A DNA stretch of 5,520 nucleotides from Methanocorpusculum sp. Its GTDB lineage: Archaea; Halobacteriota; Methanomicrobia; Methanomicrobiales; Methanocorpusculaceae. The stretch is taken from assembly GCA_029987315.1 (NCBI GenBank), contig DALTVZ010000123.1, forward strand, positions 1 through 5,520, written 5' to 3'. The position numbers and the translations under genes are program-made. Of the stretch, positions 1 through 4,554 are shown piece by piece (position 1 is the stretch's first letter; each line of letters starts with the position of its first letter). Below the pieces are notes generated by a model. The model was not told the origin of the DNA, ran no database searches, and worked only from the letters and a program-made list of their open reading frames with translations.

Positions 1-372
1 GGAAAGTGCGGCTATGGACAGTCCGATGATCAGTGGCGAAACCAGAATGACCTGTGCAATTATCATTGCATTGGTGGTGTACAGGAGTTTTAACGGACCA
101 AAAGGCCCCGAATTCGATACAAGGAGATAAACCAGTAATCCTACGATCACGGTTGGCAGAGCATATAAGGTCTGGACGATGTTGATGATGGTACGTTTTC
201 CGTGAAAATCATAATAGTAGATGAGGGCGCCGATTGGGATCGCGATCAAAGCGGCTGCGAGTGTTGCAAGGGATGAAACATAAATGCTTCTGCCGGCGAT
301 CTCCATGATTTCCGGATCCATGGTTATGATGAGCGTAATTGCTTCCAGAAATCCGTCGGTTATCTCCCCCAT
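1..372 (-). CDS. tupB: TupB-type tungstate ABC transporter permease, N-terminal part (cut by window edge)
   Basis: This is the membrane channel subunit of an ABC importer for tungstate. The reading frame is open from the ATG at 372-370 to the window edge, giving 124 residues beginning MGEITDGFLEA; the rest of the gene lies to the left. Hydrophobic stretches at about residues 29-54, 62-86 and 101-123 look like the first three membrane helices. The segment at about residues 71-93, with ALPTVIVGLLVYLL followed by SNSGPFG, is the signature that separates TupB-like permeases from generic ModB or CysT proteins. An acidic N-terminus precedes the first helix. The gene follows tupA on the same strand after a 48-base gap, so the two are probably co-transcribed, although the gap is T-rich and could end or restart transcription. 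A weak purine-rich site (AGGACGG) lies about 6 bases before the ATG. Tungstate specificity is inferred from the TupA neighbour and family resemblance. Confidence 0.85.
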   Translation of the reverse strand, partial: MGEITDGFLEAITLIITMDPEIMEIAGRSIYVSSLATLAAALIAIPIGALIYYYDFHGKRTIINIVQTLYALPTVIVGLLVYLLVSNSGPFGPLKLLYTTNAMIIAQVILVSPLIIGLSIAALS

Positions 373-390
373 GTGTATCCGTCCTGTGTT

Positions 391-420
391 TTAAATAAAA
401 TAAAAAATAGGATGACCGTC
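391..420 (-). terminator. T-rich tract between tupA and tupB, possible (partial) terminator
   Basis: Read on the minus strand, the bases directly after the tupA stop codon run into CCTATTTTTTATTTTATTT, the kind of T-rich stretch at which archaeal RNA polymerase pauses or stops. It lies before the tupB start, so it may lower tupB expression relative to tupA. The same A+T-rich run could instead serve as a TATA region for tupB: its downstream end is about 23 bases from the tupB ATG. Both readings are inferences from composition. Confidence 0.35.
407..418. repeat. Left arm of 12-base inverted repeat flanking tupA
   Basis: The plus strand reads ATAGGATGACCG here. Its exact reverse complement, CGGTCATCCTAT, occurs at 1376-1387 on the other side of tupA. 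This copy sits in the tupA-tupB gap, three bases beyond the tupA stop codon in the direction of transcription and just upstream of the possible tupB TATA region. It could be an operator half shared with the tupA promoter. The match itself is certain; the function is not. Confidence 0.5.
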
Positions 421-1359
421 TTATGCAGTCGGGAGGACTACAGGAGTGGTACAGTCAATGTTGAACGGAGGAAGAGTACTGTCCTTTAAGGTGCTCATTG
501 GTGTGAAGAGTGATTTGCCATAGGTTTCAACACCATATGCTCCGATAAAGTTCTGACCGTCTTTGGAGATGAGCCAGTTGGTGAAATCGGTTGCATCTTT
601 CACATTGGTGTCCGGGAATTTGGCCGGGGATATCGTCATGACGGTGTATCTGTTCAGAAGAGATGCTCCCTCGTTGATGATCACTTCGAGCGGGAGGTTG
701 TTGTTTTTCTTGTAAGTGAGGTAGGTTGCTTCATCAGTGAGAATGTAGGCACCAAGCTGGCCTGCGGTGGTCAGGGAGTCTCCCATTCCTGCGCCGGTTT
801 CTTTATACCATGGGCCGGATCCGGTGATCTGAGCTGTGTAGTTGAATCCTGCTGATCCCCAGATGTTCTTCTCTGCAGAGTGGGTTCCTGACTCGTCCCC
901 GCGGGATATGAAGATGATTCCGTCGGTTCCTGCATCTCCCAGTTCTTTGAGTATGGTCACTCCCTCTTCAGGGCTCATTCCTGCGATTTTTGCCGGGTCA
1001 TCAGCCGGTCCGACGATGATGAAGTAGTTGTATGCGATACCTCTGTGGTTAACACCATAACCCTCACTGATAAAGGCTGCTTCCTGGGACGGAGCGTGGA
1101 CGAGTAATACGTCGACATCACCATTCTTTGCGGAGGCAATTGCTTTTCCAGTTCCCTGTGAGGTGATCAAGAGATCAACATTGAATTTTTCAAGATAATA
1201 ATCTTGGACCGCATCAAGGAGTCCGGTGTCATACAGCGACGTGGTTGTCGCGATTTTCAACTGGGTCGGTTCCTCTTGTTGTGCATTTACGCATCCTGCT
1301 GCAAAAATAACAGCGAGCAGAATGAGAAAAATACCAAACACACTTAGTAATTTTTTCAT
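421..1359 (-). CDS. tupA: TupA-type tungstate-binding lipoprotein of an ABC transporter
   Basis: This 312-residue extracytoplasmic solute-binding protein should capture tungstate (possibly also molybdate) and hand it to the TupB permease. Residues 1-22 form a signal peptide with a Lys-Lys start, a long hydrophobic core and a lipobox-like FAAGC, so Cys23 is the probable lipid-anchored residue outside the cell. Two family hallmarks are visible: TTTS at residues 38-41, the oxyanion-binding motif of TupA proteins, and SRGDESGTH at 152-160. A third conserved block, GMGDSLTTAG followed by GAYILTDEATY, lies at about 191-213. Length is a little above the typical mature TupA plus signal. This differs from the ModA and archaeal WtpA families, which lack the TTTS arrangement. 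The ATG at 1359 is the only start giving an intact signal peptide; an upstream ATG is followed at once by TAA. No convincing ribosome-binding site precedes it, and the TATA-like box lies only about 30 bases upstream, so the message may be nearly leaderless. Confidence 0.92.
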   Translation of the reverse strand: MKKLLSVFGIFLILLAVIFAAGCVNAQQEEPTQLKIATTTSLYDTGLLDAVQDYYLEKFNVDLLITSQGTGKAIASAKNGDVDVLLVHAPSQEAAFISEGYGVNHRGIAYNYFIIVGPADDPAKIAGMSPEEGVTILKELGDAGTDGIIFISRGDESGTHSAEKNIWGSAGFNYTAQITGSGPWYKETGAGMGDSLTTAGQLGAYILTDEATYLTYKKNNNLPLEVIINEGASLLNRYTVMTISPAKFPDTNVKDATDFTNWLISKDGQNFIGAYGVETYGKSLFTPMSTLKDSTLPPFNIDCTTPVVLPTA

Positions 1360-1363
1360 ACGG

Positions 1364-1393
1364 ATTTACATATCTCGGTCATCCTATAAAAAT
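1364..1393 (-). promoter_or_regulatory. Putative tupA promoter (TATA-like box at 1385-1393)
   Basis: On the minus strand the sequence ATTTTTATA lies about 30 bases before the tupA ATG. Archaeal transcription usually begins about 25 bases after the TATA centre, which predicts a start near 1364 and a leader of only about five bases. That agrees with the lack of a clear Shine-Dalgarno sequence before tupA. The 12-base repeat arm at 1376-1387 lies within this promoter. Position is predicted from sequence only. Confidence 0.45.
1376..1387. repeat. Right arm of 12-base inverted repeat, overlapping the tupA promoter
   Basis: CGGTCATCCTAT on the plus strand is the perfect reverse complement of 407-418. 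Relative to tupA it lies between and slightly overlapping the TATA-like box (1385-1393) and the expected transcription start, the usual place for a repressor operator in archaeal promoters. A near copy (10 of 12 bases) lies at 2014-2025 inside tfx. Confidence 0.5.
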
Positions 1394-1400
1394 CAATTTG

Positions 1401-1435
1401 AAGTTAATTTAATTAATTAAGTTTATTTAACTTAA
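1401..1435. repeat. Nested palindromic A+T-rich DNA upstream of the tupA promoter
   Basis: Several dyads overlap here. AAGTTAA at 1401-1407 is the inverse of TTAACTT at 1427-1433; TTAATTAATTAA at 1409-1420 is a perfect 12-base palindrome; TTAAGTTTA at 1417-1425 is an 8-of-9 inverse of TTAACTTAA at 1427-1435. The block ends about 8 bases upstream of the tupA TATA-like box. It could be a regulator site or merely low-complexity A+T-rich DNA. The rest of the gap up to about 1600 contains two TTCGAA palindromes (1480-1485, 1532-1537) and no gene that I can see. Confidence 0.4.
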
Positions 1436-1601
1436 TGTTTGAATTTATTGTGGAAAATTCTATTGTTTTTTTAATATATTTCGAACATTATTCAAAAAAA
1501 CCAAATAAATTAATGCGATATCAACATTTAGTTCGAATTCATGATTTGTAGCATGCAATCCCTCATACATTATGCAGAGCGCATATTTGGATGAAAATAA
1601 T

Positions 1602-1647
1602 CAAAAAAAAATCGAAAAAAAGTAATTTTCACCTCTTCACTCAGAGG
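1602..1647 (-). terminator. Hairpin plus T-tract terminator of tfx
   Basis: Reading along the minus strand from the tfx stop codon, CCTCT (1647-1643) pairs with AGAGG (1636-1632) around a six-base loop. About 10 bases later come two runs of T (seven and nine bases) at about 1621-1603. The T tracts alone would suit archaeal termination; the short stem is an added feature. The position 8-50 bases after the tfx stop codon fits the end of a single-gene transcript, which would separate tfx from tupA. Confidence 0.65.
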
Positions 1648-1654
1648 AAACCTA

Positions 1655-2059
1655 TCAGTATATATAAATTATTCCGGTGAGGTTCAGATAGACATTGATG
1701 TCCTCTTTGATTGTACCGTCGGTAATCTTTTCTGGGATTGCTGTCAGTACCCGATTCATCAGTGCGCCGGTATCATACTGAACTTTGATATTGAGCTGGT
1801 GTGCAGCTTTGTAGATCAAAAAAACTTCCTGGGTGAGCTGGCTCCCTGCAGAGAGTGTGCAAACAAGGGTTGCCTCGAGTGAATAGATGTATTCCAGAGC
1901 CTCTTTTGCCAGCCGGACATTATCGGTTGCCGATTTTTCTATAAGGCTGATGTTTGAGCGGGTGGTCTGAAGCTCATCGGCGATCTCTTGTTGAGTCATG
2001 CCCTTTTTTCGGGATTGGATGACCATCTTCTGTCGATCTGTTAACAACGGTCCGGGCAT
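1655..2059 (-). CDS. Tfx-family transcriptional regulator (helix-turn-helix)
   Basis: This 134-residue cytoplasmic DNA-binding protein belongs to the Tfx family, whose founding member in Methanothermobacter binds just downstream of the promoter of the molybdenum formylmethanofuran dehydrogenase operon. The helix-turn-helix covers about residues 7-42: LTDRQKMVIQSRKKGMTQQE, then IADELQTTRSNISLIEKSA with the recognition helix near 32-41. The C-terminal part (about 45-134) is the family's conserved domain, of unproven ligand. I chose the ATG at 2059, not the in-frame ATG at 2176: the resulting N-terminus MPGPLLTDRQ starts just before the family domain, AAAGGTAAG lies about five bases upstream, and a TATA-like box at 2084-2093 would fall inside the longer version. 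The gene lies between tungstate uptake and formate dehydrogenase genes, so control of one or both in response to metal or formate is a reasonable inference, not shown by sequence. Confidence 0.85.
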   Translation of the reverse strand: MPGPLLTDRQKMVIQSRKKGMTQQEIADELQTTRSNISLIEKSATDNVRLAKEALEYIYSLEATLVCTLSAGSQLTQEVFLIYKAAHQLNIKVQYDTGALMNRVLTAIPEKITDGTIKEDINVYLNLTGIIYIY

Positions 2060-2061
2060 TA

Positions 2062-2093
2062 TCTTACCTTTGCAACTGATGAGTATAAAATAT
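2062..2093 (-). promoter_or_regulatory. Putative tfx promoter (TATA-like box at 2084-2093) and ribosome-binding site
   Basis: The minus strand carries ATATTTTATA at 2093-2084, a good archaeal TATA-like box. A start about 25 bases after its centre would fall near 2063, only a few bases before the ATG at 2059. AAAGGTAAG (about 2072-2064) resembles a ribosome-binding site but would be partly lost if transcription begins that late. Either way the box places the gene start at 2059 and rules against the 39-residue extension. Confidence 0.5.
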
Positions 2094-2345
2094 CTTTGAT
2101 TCCCATATTTTTCGAAAAAAACTCCATAAAGCTGGGAAAAAATCTGCGCACGGTGCTTACCACTGATATTGATCAAAAAATTAGAATTGGCCTTGAAGAA
2201 TGGCCCGAATGTGATTATACGCTCTTATATCTTATCCCTTAAATAAATTAAATACCCGGAATGCTTGCGCGTATTGGCAAACTGGGGATTTTAATTAGCT
2301 AATGCATTGTTAATTTAAAAATATAAACATATTGATTTTATAAAC

Positions 2346-2358
2346 TAAATTATATGTT
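2346..2358. repeat. Direct repeat, copy 1 (TATA-containing) upstream of fdhA
   Basis: TAAATTATATGTT occurs here and again, identically, at 2402-2414 (56 bases on). The neighbouring sequence also matches in part: TAAACTAA precedes both copies and TGCAG follows both, so the two are the cores of an imperfect tandem duplication. Each core contains a TATA-like stretch. Confidence 0.6.
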
Positions 2359-2396
2359 TTGTGCAGGTTTATGATACTTCGTAAACTAACATCAGT

Positions 2397-2430
2397 TAAT
2401 ATAAATTATATGTTGTTGACAATGCAGTTA
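2397..2430 (+). promoter_or_regulatory. Candidate fdhAB promoter (TATA-like box at about 2398-2410)
   Basis: AATATAAATTATA is the TATA-like stretch nearest to fdhA that leaves room for a leader. With the usual archaeal spacing, transcription would start near 2428-2432, giving a leader of about 50 bases that includes the ribosome-binding site at 2467. A second, equally plausible box lies in the other repeat copy at 2346-2355, and a third at about 2318-2327. Which is used cannot be decided from the sequence; no clear upstream BRE motif stands out. Confidence 0.4.
2402..2414. repeat. Direct repeat, copy 2 (TATA-containing) upstream of fdhA
   Basis: This is the second exact copy of TAAATTATATGTT. 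Relative to copy 1, this block carries extra bases containing CAGTTAAT (2393-2400), and CAGTTAAT recurs at 2425-2432, so the pair surrounds the repeat core at a 32-base spacing. Confidence 0.6.
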
Positions 2431-2460
2431 ATTGATATACCCAGGTTTAAAGAAATCTAA

Positions 2461-2476
2461 GTATACGAGGTTATAC
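2461..2476 (+). promoter_or_regulatory. fdhA ribosome-binding site in a small potential hairpin loop
   Basis: GAGGT at 2467-2471 is a good Shine-Dalgarno match, 10 bases before the ATG at 2482. It lies in the six-base loop (CGAGGT) between GTATA at 2461-2465 and TATAC at 2472-2476, which are perfect complements. The stem has five pairs, only one of them G-C, so it may be unstable. The spacing supports the ATG at 2482 over the in-frame ATG at 2491. Confidence 0.5.
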
Positions 2477-2481
2477 CAAGC

Positions 2482-4554
2482 ATGGCTGATATGAAGTATA
2501 TTCCGAGCACTTGTCCGTATTGTGGTACCGGTTGCTCCTTCAACCTCGTTGTAAGTGACGGAAAAGTTGTGGGTATTTCCCCATACACCCGTTCACCTGT
2601 CAACGAAGGAAAGCTCTGTCCAAAAGGCATGTATGCTCATGAGTTCATCAACTCAGCTGACAGATTGACTACCCCGCTTATCCGCAAAAACGGAGAGCTC
2701 GTGCCGGTTTCTTGGGATGAAGCAACGACCTTCATCGCAGAAAATCTGAAAAAATACAAACCATCAGAGCGATGTGCTCTTTCGTCTGCCCGTGTGTCCA
2801 ACGAAGAGAACTACGTCATGATGAAGTTTGCCCGCGGTGTTTTGAAGACCAACAATCTTGATCACTGCGCCCGTCTGTGTCACTCTTCTACGGTCGCAGG
2901 TCTCGCAGGTTCCTTTGGATCCGGTGCAATGACCAACAGTATTCCCGACATTGCCCAGTCCAAATGTATTTTCATCATTGGTTCCAACACCTTTGAACAG
3001 CACCCGCTGATCGGACGTCGCGAATACATGGCCAAAGCAAATGGCGCTCACTACATCTACGCCGATCCGAGACGTACCATCACCGCAAGTCAGGCAGATC
3101 TCTTTTTACAGTTCCACTCCGGAACAGATGTGGCTCTCCTCAACGGTCTGATGCATGACATCATCAAGAACGGATGGGAAGACAAAGAGTTCATCAAAAA
3201 ACGCACCAAAGGCTATGAAGAACTCAAAGCCCTTGTCATGCAGGAAAAATACAACCTTGAAAACGTTGCCAAGGTCACCGGTCTCACGCCCGAAGATATC
3301 CACACTGCAGCTGACTGGATCGCCAACTCAGGCGGATGTGCGTTGATTTACTCCATGGGTATCACCCAGCACACCGTCGGTGTCGACAACGTGCACGCAA
3401 CTGCAAACCTTCAGATGCTTACCGGAAACCTTGGTAAACCAGGGACTGGTGTCAACCCGCTGCGTGGCCAGAACAATGTTCAGGGCGCCTGCGACATGGG
3501 AGCACTTCCGGTCAGCTTCACTGGTTATCAGAAAGTCACTGATCCGGAGGTACACAAAAAGTTCGCTGATGCATGGGGTTTCCCCGAAGACATCGCTCCG
3601 ACTCAGAACGGATACGAGGTCACCATCATGATGAACGTTCTTGTGGACAACCCTGGAGAACTCAAATGCATGTATATCATGGGCGAAAACCCGCTTATGT
3701 CCGACCCGGACTTAAACCACGTTAAAGAAGCATTCGAGAACCTCGAGTTCCTCGTCGTTCAGGATATCTTCTACAACGAAACCTGTGATTACGCTGATGT
3801 TATCCTTCCGGCTGTCTGTTATGCAGAACGCGACGGAACACAGACCAACACCGAACGCCGTGTCATTCGGTGGAGAAAGGCTCAGGACGCACCTGGAGAA
3901 GCACTCGAAGACTGGAAGATCCTCTCTATGGTCGCAGCAAAGATGGGTTACGAAAAACAGTTCTCTTGGGAATCTGCATCGGAGATCTTCGATGAGATGG
4001 CCAAACTTACCCCGCAGTATCATGGAATGAACTATGAGCGTCTGAACACGCCCGAAGGTCTCCACTGGCCTTGCAAAACACCGGAAGATCCCGGGACCCC
4101 GATCCTCCACAAGGAAAAGTTCCTTACTTCGGATGGTCTCGGTGTCTTCTTCCCGGCAGAGTGGAAAGCACCTGCCGAAGTTCCGGATGATGAGTATCCG
4201 TTTGTGTTTACCACCGGAAGATGTCTCTTCCACTGGCATACCGGAACGATGACACGCCGCAGTCCAACTCTCGACAAAGAAGTTCCGACCGGCTGGATCG
4301 AGATCAATGACGAGGACGCCAGAGCACTTGGCATCAATGACGGTGAGATGGTGAAAGCAACGACCCGCCGTGATTCTATCAACGTGACTGCACGGGTCAG
4401 CCCGCAGATCATGAAAGGGACGACCTTTATGCCGTTCCACTTTGCTGAATGCGCCGCCAACCTGCTTACCCACAACGCACTTGATCCGGTCTGTAAAATT
4501 CCGGAATACAAGGCTTGTGCAATCAAAATTTCCAAAATCGAAGGGGGTCAGTAA
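2482..4554 (+). CDS. fdhA: Formate dehydrogenase, catalytic (alpha) subunit, Cys type
   Basis: This complete 690-residue protein oxidises formate to CO2 at a bis-pterin molybdenum or tungsten centre in the cytoplasm and passes electrons through an iron-sulfur cluster to FdhB. The N-terminal [4Fe-4S] site has Cys11, Cys14, Cys18 and Cys46 (CPYCGTGC, then CPKG with the conserved Lys48). The active-site block RLCHSSTVAG at 131-140 gives metal ligand Cys133, encoded by TGT at 2878-2880, followed by His134; the enzyme therefore does not use selenocysteine. VNPLRGQNNVQGACDMGALP at 324-343 holds the conserved Arg328. MGENP at 400-404 and TTGR plus HWHTGTMTRRS at 577-594 belong to the cofactor-binding fold, and the dinucleotide-binding C-terminal domain spans about 570-685. 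Length matches methanogen FdhA. A ribosome-binding site 10 bases upstream supports the start. fdhB follows with no gap, so both come from one message. The nearby tup genes hint at tungsten, but the sequence cannot settle the metal. Confidence 0.97.
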   Translation: MADMKYIPSTCPYCGTGCSFNLVVSDGKVVGISPYTRSPVNEGKLCPKGMYAHEFINSADRLTTPLIRKNGELVPVSWDEATTFIAENLKKYKPSERCALSSARVSNEENYVMMKFARGVLKTNNLDHCARLCHSSTVAGLAGSFGSGAMTNSIPDIAQSKCIFIIGSNTFEQHPLIGRREYMAKANGAHYIYADPRRTITASQADLFLQFHSGTDVALLNGLMHDIIKNGWEDKEFIKKRTKGYEELKALVMQEKYNLENVAKVTGLTPEDIHTAADWIANSGGCALIYSMGITQHTVGVDNVHATANLQMLTGNLGKPGTGVNPLRGQNNVQGACDMGALPVSFTGYQKVTDPEVHKKFADAWGFPEDIAPTQNGYEVTIMMNVLVDNPGELKCMYIMGENPLMSDPDLNHVKEAFENLEFLVVQDIFYNETCDYADVILPAVCYAERDGTQTNTERRVIRWRKAQDAPGEALEDWKILSMVAAKMGYEKQFSWESASEIFDEMAKLTPQYHGMNYERLNTPEGLHWPCKTPEDPGTPILHKEKFLTSDGLGVFFPAEWKAPAEVPDDEYPFVFTTGRCLFHWHTGTMTRRSPTLDKEVPTGWIEINDEDARALGINDGEMVKATTRRDSINVTARVSPQIMKGTTFMPFHFAECAANLLTHNALDPVCKIPEYKACAIKISKIEGGQ

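Larger units (their letters stand above)
2060..2481. promoter_or_regulatory. Divergent tfx-fdhA intergenic control region
   Basis: This 422-base stretch separates the divergent tfx and fdhA genes and I see no credible gene in it. Its left end holds the tfx promoter. From about 2240 to 2440 it is strongly A+T-rich and repetitive: an ATTAGCTAAT palindrome at 2294-2303, AATGCATT at 2301-2308, three copies of GTTAAT (2309, 2395, 2427), a 13-base direct repeat at 2346 and 2402, and paired TAAACTAA (2341, 2382) and CAGGTTTA (2364, 2442) elements. Its right end holds the fdhA ribosome-binding site. The length and repeat density are more than one simple promoter needs and suggest regulator binding sites for fdh. 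Confidence 0.6.

Noticed and set aside
407..1387. The inverted repeat around tupA as terminal repeats of a mobile element
   Set aside because: There is no transposase, no target-site duplication next to the arms, and the enclosed gene is an ordinary transporter component continuous with tupB.
1436..1600. A possible small RNA or tRNA in the A+T-rich gap between tupA and tfx
   Set aside because: No cloverleaf, no TTCGANNCC T-loop within tRNA context (the two TTCGAA words are isolated), and no stable long stem could be seen by eye.
2060..2176. A 39-residue N-terminal extension of the Tfx-family protein
   Set aside because: It would overlap the TATA-like box at 2084-2093, its sequence does not look like the family, and a ribosome-binding site and family-like N-terminus support the ATG at 2059.
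2261..2302. A 13-codon plus-strand open frame (MLARIGKLGILIS) upstream of fdhA that could be a leader peptide
   Set aside because: There is no spaced ribosome-binding site, the nearest TATA-like stretch is too close for normal initiation, and a frame this short is expected by chance.
2878..2883. Selenocysteine or a recoding site at the FdhA active site
   Set aside because: The codon at 2878-2880 is TGT (Cys), so no in-frame UGA or SECIS element is required.
3712..4473. A 253-codon minus-strand open frame inside fdhA
   Set aside because: It lies antisense to a clearly conserved FdhA coding region, shows no recognisable domain, and has the irregular Cys/Arg/His-rich composition of a shadow frame.
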